Positions 7,742 to 17,932 of a stretch of 64,000 nucleotides of DNA are shown here, one piece after another. The stretch is from Aeromonas enteropelogenes (GTDB lineage Bacteria; Pseudomonadota; Gammaproteobacteria; Enterobacterales; Aeromonadaceae). The translations under genes and the position numbers were made by a program. The notes under the pieces were generated by a model. That model did not search any database. It worked only from the letters and a program-made list of their open reading frames with translations, and was not told where the DNA came from. Positions within the stretch are counted from its first letter, which is position 1. The number at the start of each line of letters is the position of its first letter. The DNA lies in the NCBI RefSeq assembly GCF_000819845.1, contig NZ_CDCG01000016.1, positions 90,744 to 154,743 of the forward strand, in the 5' to 3' direction.

Positions 7742-8566
7742 TCAGTAACCGGTGGCATTGGGGTCGGGCACGAACTGGCCGACCGGCAGGCGCCACACCT
7801 GGCTGGCGATGCGGCCACCCGGGTAGAGGGTGAGGTAGCGCCAGCCCGGGCCGGACTCGTCCAACGCGAAACCATCGGAGAGCGGCTTGAACTGGATGCA
7901 GGTGGAGGGGCTGGAAATCAGCCGTACCCCGCGATGCACCTCGTCGAACTCCTGGTGAACGTGACCAAACAGTATGGTCTTCTGCTGCGGATGGCGGGCC
8001 AGCACGGCAAACAGGTCGTCGGCGTTCTTGAGGTTGTGCTGATCCAGCCAAGCGCAGCCCACCGGCACCGCCTGATGGTGCAGGGCGATGAGGGCGTGAC
8101 GATCCGGATATTGGCGCAGGGCGTTGTCGAGAGCCTCCAGCTGGTGATCCCCGATCATGCCGTGAGGTTTGCCGCGCACCTGGGTGTCGAGCAGGATCAC
8201 CTGCCAGTGTTCGCCCACCAGCTGCTTGGCCTCGCTGATCCCGGCGGCATGCAAGTGCTCCGTCATCAGGGGGCTGTCGTCATGATTGCCGGGCAGCCAG
8301 TAGATGGGGCGAGAGAGCGGCGCCATCATGGTGGCGAAGCGCTGGTAGGACTCCGGACTGTGATCCTGCGACAGATCGCCGGTGGCCAGGATCAGGTCGT
8401 AAGGGTGGGCGTTGGCCTGCACCTGATCCAGCACGGCGGCCAGGCTCTCTGCGGTGCGCACAGCCAGCAGCCGCCCCTCGGCGCTGGCGAAAAGATGGGT
8501 ATCGGTAATTTGCAGCAGGTGCACACTGCCGTCCTGCGCCTGAGGTAGCTCTGTTTCCAAAATCAC
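7742..8566 (-). CDS. cpdA: 3',5'-cyclic-AMP phosphodiesterase
   Basis: CpdA (Icc) hydrolyses cAMP to AMP and so tempers CRP signalling. At 274 residues it matches E. coli (275). The calcineurin-like metallophosphoesterase ligands are all present in order: ITDTHLF, ATGDLSQD, LPGNHDD, ALHHQAVPVG and FGHVHQEF. It is 16 bp downstream of yqiB and 10 bp upstream of yqiA in the conserved operon. The link is worth noting, since several CRP-like sites occur elsewhere in this window. Confidence 0.96.
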   Translation of the reverse strand: MILETELPQAQDGSVHLLQITDTHLFASAEGRLLAVRTAESLAAVLDQVQANAHPYDLILATGDLSQDHSPESYQRFATMMAPLSRPIYWLPGNHDDSPLMTEHLHAAGISEAKQLVGEHWQVILLDTQVRGKPHGMIGDHQLEALDNALRQYPDRHALIALHHQAVPVGCAWLDQHNLKNADDLFAVLARHPQQKTILFGHVHQEFDEVHRGVRLISSPSTCIQFKPLSDGFALDESGPGWRYLTLYPGGRIASQVWRLPVGQFVPDPNATGY

Positions 8567-8582
8567 GCTTCTTTATATTTGT

Positions 8583-9032
8583 TCAACTGGAGATATTGAT
8601 CGGACTGGTACCATGTCTGAGACAAAATTTCAGCCATTCGGCCAGAAACAGATTTACCTGCTCCTTTTCATCCCGCTGGTGCATCTTTTTATTGGGATAA
8701 TCATAACGTGGTTGCAAACGAGAAATCTGTTGCGTTGCACACACTTCCGCCATTCGCACATCATGATACAAACGAATCTCTATTTGTGCTTGCAGGTATT
8801 CGGGCAATTCGGGATTGTGCTGGCTCAGCAGCACCTCGCTGGTAAAGCGGCTCTCGCCACAGACGGTGAGCTGGAACTGCAGATCGTTACCGACCCGGTA
8901 GCGCCGCTCGGTCCCTACCTCCCCACCCGGGGGCAGCAGCTTCATCAGCGCCATATAGTTCACCTCGCAGGTGCGCTGCAGGGACATCAAATCAGGCACA
9001 TAACGTTTGAACGGGCTCTGGACTAACGACAT
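8583..9032 (-). CDS. yqiB: DUF1249 family protein YqiB
   Basis: A 149-residue soluble protein of the DUF1249 family, function unknown. The C-terminal RYDYPNKKMHQRDEKEQVNLFLAEWL is the family hallmark and nearly matches E. coli YqiB. It lies between nudF and cpdA exactly as in enterobacteria, with a 16-bp gap to cpdA. A 96-bp gap separates it from nudF. Its conserved linkage to cpdA suggests a role close to nucleotide or cAMP metabolism, which is inference only. Confidence 0.93.
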   Translation of the reverse strand: MSLVQSPFKRYVPDLMSLQRTCEVNYMALMKLLPPGGEVGTERRYRVGNDLQFQLTVCGESRFTSEVLLSQHNPELPEYLQAQIEIRLYHDVRMAEVCATQQISRLQPRYDYPNKKMHQRDEKEQVNLFLAEWLKFCLRHGTSPINISS

Positions 9033-9128
9033 GTTGCAACTCCATCAATCCAATCCCACGGGTAGTTGAACTCGCAAGCGAGCAGATCTGGCATGTGAAT
9101 GCTGGCCTGAAGCCGGGTCATCGCCATC

Positions 9129-9770
9129 TCAGCGATCCGCCAGCCAGCGGGCGCGCAGCTCGCCATGATTGAGAGCCAGCCACTGCAGGGCGATGACGGA
9201 GGCAGCGTTGTCGATGCGCCCCTCCTTGAGCCAGGCATAGGCCTGCTCGCGGCTCACCACGTGCACCCGGATATCTTCCCCCTCTTCCGCCAAACCGTGC
9301 AGTCCCTCGGCCTTGCTGGCATCCACCTCGCCCACATAGACCTCGATCCGCTCCGTGCTGCCACCCGGACTCACCAGATAGCTGATGGCGTGCTCGCAGC
9401 GACCCACCTCGATGCCGGCCTCTTCCACCGCTTCGCGACGTACTACGGCCTCGGCAGTCTCCCCTTCATCTATGATGCCGGCCACCAGCTCCAGCAGCCA
9501 GGGGGTGCGACTGGTTTCCATGGCGCCGATGCGAAACTGCTCCACCAGCACAATCTGGTCGCGTACCGGATCATAAGGGAGCAGCGCGGCGGCGTGGCCC
9601 CGCTCGAACAGCTCGCGGACTATGGGTTGATTCCAGCCACCAGCAAATAACCTGTGCTGCAAACGATAAACGTTCACCTTGAAGAAGCCGTTATAACCCG
9701 ATGATTTTGAAATTATTTTTACGTCTTCGGCGGCATAATGCCGATCCTGCGGCAGGGGATGCTGTGACAT
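9129..9770 (-). CDS. nudF: ADP-ribose pyrophosphatase
   Basis: NudF hydrolyses ADP-ribose to AMP and ribose 5-phosphate. The 213-residue protein has the Nudix box GIIDEGETAEAVVRREAVEEAG and downstream SPGGSTERIEVYVGEVD, typical of ADP-ribose/GDP-mannose-type Nudix enzymes. It opens the nudF-yqiB-cpdA-yqiA operon and diverges from tolC, as in E. coli. A near-perfect inverted repeat typical of TetR-family operators lies 56 bp upstream of its start, so it may be regulated together with or against tolC. Confidence 0.95.
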   Translation of the reverse strand: MSQHPLPQDRHYAAEDVKIISKSSGYNGFFKVNVYRLQHRLFAGGWNQPIVRELFERGHAAALLPYDPVRDQIVLVEQFRIGAMETSRTPWLLELVAGIIDEGETAEAVVRREAVEEAGIEVGRCEHAISYLVSPGGSTERIEVYVGEVDASKAEGLHGLAEEGEDIRVHVVSREQAYAWLKEGRIDNAASVIALQWLALNHGELRARWLADR

Positions 9771-9825
9771 ACGAGGCTCCCGTTAGCTTGACTTGAATCT
9801 GTTTGACCATAAAATCCGAGGAACA

Positions 9826-9843
9826 TGAATGAACATTCATTCA
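9826..9843. promoter_or_regulatory. TetR-type inverted repeat in the nudF-tolC gap
   Basis: TGAATGAA-CA-TTCATTCA has perfect 8-bp arms with a 2-bp spacer. Arms of this sequence are characteristic of operators for TetR-family repressors of efflux and lipid genes. It lies in the 309-bp divergent region, 56 bp from nudF and 237 bp from tolC. No tetR gene is in the window. Confidence 0.5.
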
Positions 9844-10079
9844 CTCTCTGCACCAAGGTCAATGAGGGGTGGATTTTAGCAGCCACAGACCATTTGGCTA
9901 GGCACAGGGGGGAGAAAATAGCGTTCGGTTCTTGACGTTCCCGTCACTGGACCGGAGACTCTTGGCATTAAATTTTGCTAACTAGTAGAGTGATTAAGCT
10001 GCAATCAAGCTTGGTCGGTGACAATATTTGCCCTCTTCCAGCAACCATTTTGGGTTACTACATAAGGTTAAAACGATCT

Positions 10080-11402
10080 ATGAAAAGAACACTCTTGTCC
10101 GTCATGGTGTTGCTGGGCGTCAGTGCCGGTGCCCATGCCGAGAACCTGCTCGACATCTACCAACAGGCCCAGCTCAAAGACCCGCAGTTGTTGCAATCCA
10201 AGGCAGTACGCGACCAAGCCTTCGAGAAGATCAATGAATCCCGCGCAGCCCTGTTGCCCCAGATCAACCTGGGCGCTGGTCTGAACTACCTGCAGAACAA
10301 GAACGATACCCAGACCGGTACCACCGCCAGCGGCTCCCTCTCTCTGGATCAGTCCATCTATCGTCGCAGCAACTGGGTCAACCTGGATCTGACCGAGAAG
10401 AGTGCCACCCAGTCTGACGTCGCCTACAACCTTGAAATCCAGAACCTGATGCTGCGTACCGCCCAGGCCTATTTCAACGTGCTCAAGGCGATGGACACCC
10501 TGGAATTCGTGCGTGCCAACAAGGTGGCCGTAGAGCGTCAGCTGGAGCAAACCCAGCAGCGTTTCGAGGTGGGTCTGACCGCCATCACCGACGTGCATGA
10601 AGCCGAAGCCTCCCGTGACCAGGCGCTGGCGGACGAGATCAGCGCCGAGAACGAGCTGGACAACAGCTACGAGACCCTGCGCGAGCTGACCGGTATAGAC
10701 CATCGTTCGCTGGATGTGCTCAACACCGAACGCTTCAGCCCGCAGAAGACCGCTTTTGGCTCCGACAAGTGGCTGGAGCTGGCGCTGGACAAGAACCTGC
10801 AACTGCACAGTGCCCGCATCGCGAAAGACATCGCCAAGGAACAGATCGATCTGGCCAAGACCGGCCACGAACCGACTCTGGATCTGGGTGCCGGTCTCTC
10901 CGCCAGCAACACCGACTACAAGGATGAAGTGATCAACCCCGAGAGCAATGGCAACCAGGCCAATGTCGGGCTGACCTTCAAGCTGCCCATCTACAGCGGC
11001 GGCGCCACCAGCTCCCAGGTTAAACAGGCACAGTTCAACTATGTGGCCGCAAGCGAGCTGCTGGAGAAGAACTTCCGCTCGGTGCAGAGCACGGTGCGCT
11101 CTTCCTACAATAACGTAAACGCCAGCATCGGCTCGGTACGTGCCTACAGCCAGTCCGTCATCTCCGCCGACAGCGCCCTGAAGGCGACCGAAGCCGGTTA
11201 TGAGGTCGGTACTCGTACCATCGTCGACGTGCTGGACTCCACCCGCAAGCTGTACGACGCCAAGCAGAAGCTCTCTGCCGCCCGTTACAACTACATCCTC
11301 AACATCCTGAGCCTGAAACAGGCGGCCGGCATCCTGGAAGAGCAGGATCTGGTAGAAGTGAACCAGGGACTGATGCCCGCCAGCGCCAAACCCAAGGCCT
11401 GA
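10080..11402 (+). CDS. tolC: Outer membrane efflux channel TolC
   Basis: TolC is the trimeric outer-membrane duct for multidrug pumps and type I secretion. The 440-residue precursor has a signal peptide (MKRTLLSVMVLLGVSAGAHA) with likely cleavage before ENLLDIYQQAQ, matching E. coli mature ENLMQVYQQA. Two OEP repeats follow. Conserved landmarks are AYFNVLKAMDTLEF, QRFEVGLTAITDV, LPIYSGGATSSQVKQAQ and GYEVGTRTIVDVLD. The E. coli C-terminal tail of about 45 residues is absent; it is dispensable there. The start at 10080 is chosen because it begins the signal peptide. It diverges from nudF and ends in a strong terminator. Confidence 0.97.
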   Translation: MKRTLLSVMVLLGVSAGAHAENLLDIYQQAQLKDPQLLQSKAVRDQAFEKINESRAALLPQINLGAGLNYLQNKNDTQTGTTASGSLSLDQSIYRRSNWVNLDLTEKSATQSDVAYNLEIQNLMLRTAQAYFNVLKAMDTLEFVRANKVAVERQLEQTQQRFEVGLTAITDVHEAEASRDQALADEISAENELDNSYETLRELTGIDHRSLDVLNTERFSPQKTAFGSDKWLELALDKNLQLHSARIAKDIAKEQIDLAKTGHEPTLDLGAGLSASNTDYKDEVINPESNGNQANVGLTFKLPIYSGGATSSQVKQAQFNYVAASELLEKNFRSVQSTVRSSYNNVNASIGSVRAYSQSVISADSALKATEAGYEVGTRTIVDVLDSTRKLYDAKQKLSAARYNYILNILSLKQAAGILEEQDLVEVNQGLMPASAKPKA

Positions 11403-11421
11403 TAGCATTACCCGGATATGA

Positions 11422-11449
11422 AAAAGGCGACCACAAGGTCGCCTTTTTG
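11422..11449 (+). terminator. tolC terminator
   Basis: AAAAAGGCGACC pairs with GGTCGCCTTTTT around an ACAA loop, 19 bp after the tolC stop. The A-run on the left makes it usable for the convergent hldE transcript as well. Confidence 0.9.
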
Positions 11450-11503
11450 CTGCCCGTTGCCAGGTCAGGAAGCCGGGCCAGCCTTAGCGGGCCCCGCTCG
11501 ACC

Positions 11504-12931
11504 TTAACCGCGTTCGCGGATGGTCTTGATGATGTCGGTAGTGGAGCAGCCGTCTTCGAAGTTGAGAACACGCACTTCGCCACCGTTGGCAGTCACCTCG
11601 GCGTAACCGGCGATCTCTTCCGGCTTGTAGTCGCCCCCCTTGACCAGCAGATCTGGCAGGATCTCGGCGATCAGACGCTGCGGCGTGTCTTCACCAAACG
11701 GCACAACCCAGTCCACGGCACCCAGCGCAGCCAGCACCGCCATGCGACGCTCGGTGGGGTTGACCGGACGGCCCGGCCCCTTGAGGCGGCGCACCGACTC
11801 GTCGGTGTTGACCGCCACGATCAGGCGATCCCCCAGCTTGCCGGCATTGGCCAGATAGGAGACGTGACCAGCGTGCAGGATGTCGAAGCAGCCATTGGTC
11901 ATCACCACCTTCTCGCCGCGCAGGCGGGCGGCGCGCACGGCCACCTTCAGCTGGGCCTCGGACATGACGCCGAAGCCGGTCTCCTGCTCGGTGTAGAGCG
12001 CGTTGGCCAGCTCCACCGGGCTGACGGTGGAGGTACCCAGTTTGCCGACCACGATGCCGGCAGCCGTGTTGGCCAGGGCACAGGCTTCATCCAGGCTCTT
12101 GCCTGCCGCCAGTGAGGTAGCCAGGGTGGAGATCACTGTATCGCCGGCACCGGTGACGTCATAGACCTCGTGAGCCTGGGCCGGCAGGTGCAGCTCGGGC
12201 TGCCCTTCACGGATCAGGGTCATGCCGTTTTCGGAACGGGTCACCAGCAGGGCATCCAGCTCGAAACGCTTGACCAGTTCCAGGCCTTTGGCGACCAGCT
12301 CGTCTTCGCTCTTCACCTTGCCTACCACGGCCTCGAACTCGGACATGTTGGGGGTCAGCAGGGTGGCGCCACGATACTTCTCGAAGTCGGTTCCCTTGGG
12401 ATCGACCAACACCGGGATACCGGCGGCGCGGGCACGCTTGATCATGCCGGGCACGTCGTTGAGGGCACCCTTGCCATAGTCGGAGAGAATCATCACGTCG
12501 GAGTTCGGCAGCGCCTGCTCCACCTTGCCCATCAGCAGGGACGCATCGACCGCATGGAAGCCCTCTTCAAAGTCGAGGCGCAGCAACTGCTGGTTGCGCG
12601 ACAGCACCCGCAGCTTGGTGATGGTCGGATAGTCGGCCAGACGCACGAAGTCACAGGCGACCTTGACGCCGGCCATCTGGCCAGCCAGGGCATCGGCCGC
12701 CTCATCCTGACCGGTCAGGCCCAGCAGCACAGCCTGGGCACCCAGCGCGGCGGAGTTGAGGGCCACGTTGGCAGCGCCGCCCGGGCGCTCCTCGATGTGC
12801 TCAACCTTGACCACGGGCACCGGTGCCTCGGGCGAGATCCGGCCGGTGGGGCCATGCCAATAGCGGTCAAGCATGACATCGCCAACGACCAGAATGCGGG
12901 CTTTTTCAAACTCGGGCAGGGTGATCTTCAT
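11504..12931 (-). CDS. hldE: Bifunctional heptose-7-phosphate kinase / ADP-heptose synthase
   Basis: HldE makes ADP-heptose for the LPS inner core. The 475-residue protein (E. coli 477) has an N-terminal PfkB/ribokinase domain with [14 protein letters not shown] and the catalytic loop [11 protein letters not shown] near residues 258-270. The C-terminal cytidylyltransferase domain carries the nucleotide-binding [16 protein letters not shown] signature. Its end is convergent with tolC. It is divergent from lpxL, another LPS gene, with 204 bp between them. Confidence 0.97.
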   Translation of the reverse strand: MKITLPEFEKARILVVGDVMLDRYWHGPTGRISPEAPVPVVKVEHIEERPGGAANVALNSAALGAQAVLLGLTGQDEAADALAGQMAGVKVACDFVRLADYPTITKLRVLSRNQQLLRLDFEEGFHAVDASLLMGKVEQALPNSDVMILSDYGKGALNDVPGMIKRARAAGIPVLVDPKGTDFEKYRGATLLTPNMSEFEAVVGKVKSEDELVAKGLELVKRFELDALLVTRSENGMTLIREGQPELHLPAQAHEVYDVTGAGDTVISTLATSLAAGKSLDEACALANTAAGIVVGKLGTSTVSPVELANALYTEQETGFGVMSEAQLKVAVRAARLRGEKVVMTNGCFDILHAGHVSYLANAGKLGDRLIVAVNTDESVRRLKGPGRPVNPTERRMAVLAALGAVDWVVPFGEDTPQRLIAEILPDLLVKGGDYKPEEIAGYAEVTANGGEVRVLNFEDGCSTTDIIKTIRERG

Positions 12932-13135
12932 CTGTATAGACTCTCAAAACCTGAAAAATCAGCCGCCGATTTTATCACACTCTTTTAGCCGGTGTAGAAA
13001 AAGCCGAACGCGGTTGCCAACCCTTGTCACGTAAAGCGGACGCAACGACCCCTCTGACCAGCGCACGGCCATTCGCCCACTCGCCCCCTTTTCGGATAGA
13101 ATCTCCCGATTGTGTTTGCGAACAAGAGATTAGCC

Positions 13136-14059
13136 ATGGCACACGACAACGCTCCCCGCCTTGAGCCCCGCCTGTTTCATCCCCGTTACTGGGCCAGCTG
13201 GTTCGGCCTCTCCCTGCTTTGGCTGCTGACACTGCTGCCGTGGCGCAGCCAGATGTGGCTGGGGCGCCACCTCGGTCGTCTCGCCGCCAAGGTGCTCAAA
13301 TCGCGGGTCAGAATTGCCCGCCGCAATCTGGAGCTGGCAATGCCCGAGCTGACCAAGGATCAGCGGGAGAAGCTGCTTGTGCAGAATTTCGAGAGCGTCG
13401 GCTGCGCCATCTTCGAAGTGGGCATCGCCTGGTTCTGGCCGGACTGGCGGATGCGCAACCTGATGAAGGTAGAAGGAGAAGAGCACGTCATCGCCGCCGT
13501 GGAACAGGGCCAGGGCATGCTGTTGCTCTCCTGTCATTTCCTGACTCTGGAGCTCAATGCCCGCTGCTTCGGTCTGGTACGTCCCGGGGTCGGCGTCTAT
13601 CGCCCCAACACCAACCCGGTGCTGGAATATGCCCAGTACCATGGCCGCTGTGCCTCCAACAAATACCTGGTGGATCGCACCGACGTGAAGGGGATGATCA
13701 AGGCGCTGCGCAACGGCGACGCGCTCTGGTACGCGCCGGATCACGACTACGGTGCTCATGCCAGCGTGTTCGTACCCTACTTCGCGGTGGAGCAGGCCGC
13801 CACCATCACAGGCACCGCCACCCTGGCGCGGGTGAAGAACACCGTCACCCTGCCCTGCTACAACATCCGCACCAAAGAGGGCTACACCCTGCACATAGGG
13901 GCACCGCTGGCCGATTACCCCACTGGCGATGACCTGGCCGATGCCGCCCGTGCCAACAGGGAAATAGAAGCCGCCGTTCGGCAGGCGCCGGAGCAATACA
14001 TGTGGCTGCACCGCCGCTTCAAGACCCGCCCCTCCCCCGAGGACGCCGGCTTCTACTAA
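13136..14059 (+). CDS. lpxL: Lipid A lauroyl-type acyltransferase
   Basis: LpxL adds a secondary acyl chain to Kdo2-lipid IVA at the inner membrane. The 307-residue protein has an N-terminal hydrophobic anchor (ASWFGLSLLWLLTLLPW), the HX4E catalytic motif HFLTLE near residue 138, and the conserved GVYRPNTNP, WYAPDHDYG and the C-terminal PEQYMWLHRRFKTRP. These match E. coli LpxL more closely than LpxM. The chosen ATG (13136) gives the usual N-terminus; a GTG at 13112 is an alternative. The actual acyl chain used cannot be told. A very stable hairpin terminator follows. Confidence 0.93.
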   Translation: MAHDNAPRLEPRLFHPRYWASWFGLSLLWLLTLLPWRSQMWLGRHLGRLAAKVLKSRVRIARRNLELAMPELTKDQREKLLVQNFESVGCAIFEVGIAWFWPDWRMRNLMKVEGEEHVIAAVEQGQGMLLLSCHFLTLELNARCFGLVRPGVGVYRPNTNPVLEYAQYHGRCASNKYLVDRTDVKGMIKALRNGDALWYAPDHDYGAHASVFVPYFAVEQAATITGTATLARVKNTVTLPCYNIRTKEGYTLHIGAPLADYPTGDDLADAARANREIEAAVRQAPEQYMWLHRRFKTRPSPEDAGFY

Positions 14060-14077
14060 CGCCCCCTGTGATAAAAA

Positions 14078-14117
14078 GCCCATAAAAAAACCGCCTGCTG
14101 GCGGTTTTTTTATGGGC
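14078..14117. terminator. Bidirectional terminator after lpxL
   Basis: A perfect 18-bp stem (14078-14095 with 14100-14117) has a 4-nt TGCT loop; its middle holds A7 and T7 runs flanking a GC-rich CCGCC/GGCGG core. It works as a terminator on either strand. Confidence 0.9.
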
Positions 14118-14701
14118 CTTCCACGAACCTCGATGCTCTCTCTCATCGCCCTCATCAAACGGCCTTTGGCAAGAGAAATCGACGCTCACATAAATCCCTT
14201 TCTCCCCTCTGCAAGTAACACCTGATGCTAAACGAACGAGACCTAGTTACTTAGGGCAAAAACTGAAAGTGGGTTACAAATTTATTGATTCATTGGTGAG
14301 CAGGATTTGATCGCCAGAAATCGATTGCTACCACCCCGAATAGTTGCACTCGCCAGCAAGCCTCGTTTGGATGCAAAAATTAAATTTGTGATACAGATCA
14401 TCTATTTCAGTATCTTGCGCAAACGATAAATGGTGATATCGATCACAAAAAATGGGAGTAAAAAACAGGAAATGTCGAAATGTAGCCGAATTACATAAAT
14501 TTAATGTGATCGGCGTCACTATGAATAGATGTGCCACCCCGGGGTATGTGAGATGTAGATCACAAGACACCCCGTTTTCAGCCTAATTTGATCGCAAGCT
14601 GGTAGATTGAAGTTGCTTAGACGACTAGGGATGGGGGTTCGGCAAAACCCGTCATCCCGACTACTACTTTCAATCAAACAGGCTTAAAACGGGGTGCCGT
14701 C
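14118..14701 (+). promoter_or_regulatory. mtlA upstream control region with four CRP-like sites
   Basis: This 584-bp stretch holds no gene. Four sites fit the TGTGA-N6-TCACA pattern: TGTGA-N6-TCATC (14387-14402), GGTGA-N6-TCACA (14432-14447), TGTGA-N6-TCACT (14505-14520) and TGAGA-N6-TCACA (14549-14564). Multiple CRP sites also occur before E. coli mtlA. The spacings (45, 73 and 44 bp between left ends) are roughly 4-7 helical turns. The last ~130 bp probably holds the promoter and leader; I could not assign a convincing -10. Part of 14141-14380 shows no feature I recognise. Confidence 0.7.
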
Positions 14702-16630
14702 ATGTTATCACCGGATACCAAAGTCAAGATACAGAATTTTGGACGCTTCCTGTCCAATATGGTCATGCCCAACATAGGCGCCTTCATCGCCTGGGGGTTC
14801 ATTACCGCCCTCTTCATCCCCACCGGCTGGCTGCCGAGCGAAACCTTGGCCAAGCTGGTCGGCCCCATGATCACCTACCTGCTGCCGCTGCTGATTGGCT
14901 ACACCGGCGGCAAGCTGATGGGTGGTGAGCGGGGCGGCGTGGTGGGCGCCATCACCACCATGGGGGTCATCGTCGGTACCGACATCCCCATGTTCATGGG
15001 TGCCATGATGGTTGGCCCCCTCGGCGGCTGGGCCATCAAGCGCTTCGACAAGGCGATGGACGGACGCGTCAAGAGCGGTTTCGAGATGCTGGTCAACAAC
15101 TTCTCCGCCGGTCTCATCGGCATGTTGCTGGCCATCCTCGCCTTCTTCGTGATCGGTCCCTTCGTCAAGGTGCTCTCCGGCATGCTGGCGGGCGGTGTCG
15201 GCTTCCTGGTTGACAACAACCTGCTGCCCCTCACCTCCATCTTCGTCGAACCGGCCAAGATCCTGTTCCTCAACAACGCCATCAACCACGGCATCTTCTC
15301 GCCGCTGGGGATCCAGCAGGCCACCGAGCAGGGTCGTTCCATCTTCTTCCTGATCGAAGCGAATCCGGGCCCTGGCATGGGCGTGCTGCTGGCCTACATG
15401 GTGTTCGGTCGCGGCGCCGCCAAGCAATCTGCCGCCGGCGCCTCCATCATCCACTTCTTCGGTGGCATCCACGAGATCTACTTCCCGTACGTACTGATGA
15501 ATCCGCGCCTCATTCTGGCCGTCATCGCCGGTGGCATGACAGGGGTCTTCACCCTGACCCTGTTCAACGCGGGTCTGGTCTCCCCGGCGTCTCCGGGCTC
15601 CATCTTCGCCGTGCTGCTGATGACACCCAAGGCTTCCCTGGTGGGCGTGCTGCTCTCCATCGCCGCCGCTACTACCGTCTCCTTCCTGGTCGCCGCCGTC
15701 TTTGTCCGTGCCCAGCAGCCGGAAGCCGACGAGGCCGATGCGCTGGATGAAGCCACTCGCAAGATGAAAGCCATGAAAGGCGGCAAACCGGAAAGCGCCC
15801 CCGCCAAGAAGAGCAATGGCGAACTGATGGCGGTACGCAATATCGTGGTTGCCTGCGATGCGGGCATGGGCTCCAGCGCCATGGGTGCCGGCATGCTGCG
15901 CAAGCGGGTGCAGGCCGCCGGTCTCGACATCAGCGTGACCAACCGCGCCATCGATCAGCTCGATGATCAGGTGGACTGGGTCATCACCCACAAGGATTTG
16001 ACCGAGCGGGCCCGCCGCCATGCGCCGAATGCTCATCACATTTCGCTCACCAACTTCCTCGACAACGCGCTCTATCAGGAGCTGGTACAAAGCCTGACCC
16101 AGGCCCGCGCCGCCAACGACGACGTGGCCAACCCCAGGCTGCTGGTGGCTGCCAACGATGACAACTATGAGCAGCAGGAGCCGGAAGTCTTCACCCTGAG
16201 CCTGCAGGACGTTCATCTGGGCCTCAAGGCCGACAACAAGGAAGAGGCCATCCTGGCGGCCGGCAAGCTGCTGGCGGAGCGGGGCTATGTGGCACCGGAC
16301 TACGTCAACGCCATGCTGGAGCGCGAGCAGCTGGTCTCCACCTATCTCGGCGAGTCCATCGCCGTGCCCCACGGCACCATCGCCGCCAAGGAGCACGTCA
16401 AGCGTACCGGCATCGTCATCTGCCAGTATCCGGCCGGCGTTCCGTTCGGTGAGGCGGCGGACGAGGTGGCACGCCTGGTGATCGGCATCGCCGCCCGCAA
16501 CGACGAACACATTCAGGTGATAACCCGCCTGACCAATGCACTGGATGAACCCGGTCTCATCGACCAGTTGGCCAGCACCACGGATCCCCAGGCTTTCCTG
16601 GATCTGCTGGGTGCCGAACAGGCTGCCTAA
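14702..16630 (+). CDS. mtlA: Mannitol-specific PTS enzyme IICBA
   Basis: MtlA imports and phosphorylates mannitol to mannitol 1-phosphate. The 642-residue inner-membrane protein has all three domains. The IIC domain (about 1-345, multi-spanning) carries the [15 protein letters not shown] motif. The IIB domain has the phospho-cysteine C385 in [14 protein letters not shown]. The IIA domain has the phospho-histidine H557 in [10 protein letters not shown]. Length and active sites match E. coli MtlA (637 aa; C384, H554). It heads the mtlADR operon, 37 bp before mtlD, behind a cluster of CRP-like sites. The ribosome site is weak (GGGGT). Confidence 0.98.
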   Translation: MLSPDTKVKIQNFGRFLSNMVMPNIGAFIAWGFITALFIPTGWLPSETLAKLVGPMITYLLPLLIGYTGGKLMGGERGGVVGAITTMGVIVGTDIPMFMGAMMVGPLGGWAIKRFDKAMDGRVKSGFEMLVNNFSAGLIGMLLAILAFFVIGPFVKVLSGMLAGGVGFLVDNNLLPLTSIFVEPAKILFLNNAINHGIFSPLGIQQATEQGRSIFFLIEANPGPGMGVLLAYMVFGRGAAKQSAAGASIIHFFGGIHEIYFPYVLMNPRLILAVIAGGMTGVFTLTLFNAGLVSPASPGSIFAVLLMTPKASLVGVLLSIAAATTVSFLVAAVFVRAQQPEADEADALDEATRKMKAMKGGKPESAPAKKSNGELMAVRNIVVACDAGMGSSAMGAGMLRKRVQAAGLDISVTNRAIDQLDDQVDWVITHKDLTERARRHAPNAHHISLTNFLDNALYQELVQSLTQARAANDDVANPRLLVAANDDNYEQQEPEVFTLSLQDVHLGLKADNKEEAILAAGKLLAERGYVAPDYVNAMLEREQLVSTYLGESIAVPHGTIAAKEHVKRTGIVICQYPAGVPFGEAADEVARLVIGIAARNDEHIQVITRLTNALDEPGLIDQLASTTDPQAFLDLLGAEQAA

Positions 16631-16667
16631 TCATCCTTCATCGTCTTTGGTTATAGAGGTTAACATC

Positions 16668-17816
16668 ATGAAAACTTTACATTTTGGTGCAGGCAATATC
16701 GGTCGTGGCTTCATCGGCAAACTGCTGGCGGATGCCAGCCACCAGGTCACCTTCGCCGACGTCAACGAGACCCTGATCGACCAGCTCAACCACCGTCAGG
16801 AGTACAGGGTCCACGTGGTAGGGGCAGACCAGAAGCTGGACGTGGTGCGCAACGTCGCCGCCGTCAGCTCCGCCGGTCATGAGGTGATCGCCCGTCTCAT
16901 CACCGCCGATCTGGTGACCACGGCGGTCGGTCCCAACATTCTGGACAAGATTGCCAGCACCCTGGCCAAGGGGCTACAGGCACGCTTCGATGCCGGTAAC
17001 CTGACTCCGCTCAACATCATCGCCTGCGAGAACATGGTGCGCGGCACCAGCCACCTCAAGCAGGAGGTACTCAAGTACCTGCCGGTCGCGTATCATGCCA
17101 CCCTCGAATCCTGCGTCGGTTTCGTCGACTCGGCGGTGGATCGCATAGTCCCGCCCACGGCCGCGGCCAACGACGATCCGCTGGAGGTAACGGTGGAGAG
17201 CTTCAGCGAGTGGATCGTCGACCAGACCCAGTTCAAGGGCGAGCTGCCCCAGGTAGCAGGCATGGAGCCCACCGACAACCTGATGGCCTTCGTCGAGCGC
17301 AAGCTGTTCACCCTCAACACCGGCCACATCGTCACCGCCTACCTCGGCAAACTCAGGGGCTATCGTACCGTGCGCGAGGCGATCGAGGATCCGGTGATCC
17401 GCAGCAAGGTGCGCCGCGCCATGGAAGAGAGCGGCGCCGTGCTGGTGAAACGCTACGGCTTCGACCCGCGTCTGCACGCCGCCTATATCGAAAAGATCCT
17501 GGCCCGTTTTGCCAACCCCTATCTGGTGGACGAGATCGACCGGGTTGGCCGTCAGCCGCTGCGCAAGCTGGCGGCAGGGGACAGGCTGGTGAAGCCACTG
17601 CTCGGCACCCTGGAGTACGGCCTGCCCAATGATCACCTGCAGGAAGGGATCGCCGCGGCGCTGCACTATCGCAACGCCGATGATCCCCAGGCGGTGGAAT
17701 TGCAGACCCTGCTGGCGGATCTGGGCCCGGCCAGGGCACTGGCCCGGGTGACCGGACTGGAGGCCGACAGTGAGATAGTGGGCACCATCGTCGCCCGTTA
17801 CGAGAGCATGAAGTGA
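16668..17816 (+). CDS. mtlD: Mannitol-1-phosphate 5-dehydrogenase
   Basis: MtlD oxidises mannitol 1-phosphate to fructose 6-phosphate with NAD. The 382 residues equal the E. coli length. The N-terminal Rossmann motif is [13 protein letters not shown] at residues 4-16. The middle holds [11 protein letters not shown], and the catalytic-region segment [16 protein letters not shown] is typical of long-chain mannitol dehydrogenases. A GAGGT ribosome site precedes the ATG. It is the second gene of the mtl operon. An inverted repeat lies in the gap before mtlR. Confidence 0.98.
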   Translation: MKTLHFGAGNIGRGFIGKLLADASHQVTFADVNETLIDQLNHRQEYRVHVVGADQKLDVVRNVAAVSSAGHEVIARLITADLVTTAVGPNILDKIASTLAKGLQARFDAGNLTPLNIIACENMVRGTSHLKQEVLKYLPVAYHATLESCVGFVDSAVDRIVPPTAAANDDPLEVTVESFSEWIVDQTQFKGELPQVAGMEPTDNLMAFVERKLFTLNTGHIVTAYLGKLRGYRTVREAIEDPVIRSKVRRAMEESGAVLVKRYGFDPRLHAAYIEKILARFANPYLVDEIDRVGRQPLRKLAAGDRLVKPLLGTLEYGLPNDHLQEGIAAALHYRNADDPQAVELQTLLADLGPARALARVTGLEADSEIVGTIVARYESMK

Positions 17817-17885
17817 TCGGAGGGGCGCTCGCTGTGATCACAAGCCATTGAAGGATCGGCCAATCCGCCCCATATGACAGCAACC

Positions 17886-17908
17886 GGGAGAGAGGCCTTC
17901 TCTCTCCC
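17886..17908 (+). other. Hairpin between mtlD and mtlR
   Basis: GGGAGAGA pairs with TCTCTCCC around a 7-nt loop, 70 bp after mtlD. No T-run follows, so it is not a classical terminator. It may protect the upstream mtlAD message or lower expression of the repressor gene. Confidence 0.45.
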
Positions 17909-17932
17909 AAGTCAGCAGGACCCAATGAAGTT

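Noticed and set aside
9975..10079. Upstream extension of tolC
   Set aside because: It precedes the signal peptide and has no ribosome site; the real start is at 10080.
10068..11408. 446-codon antisense frame opposite tolC
   Set aside because: A reverse-strand shadow of tolC with no recognisable domain; tolC is unambiguous.
14708..16510. 600-codon antisense frame opposite mtlA
   Set aside because: It mirrors the high-GC codon pattern of mtlA, is rich in His/Gln/Gly/Asp and has no ribosome site; mtlA has all PTS active sites.
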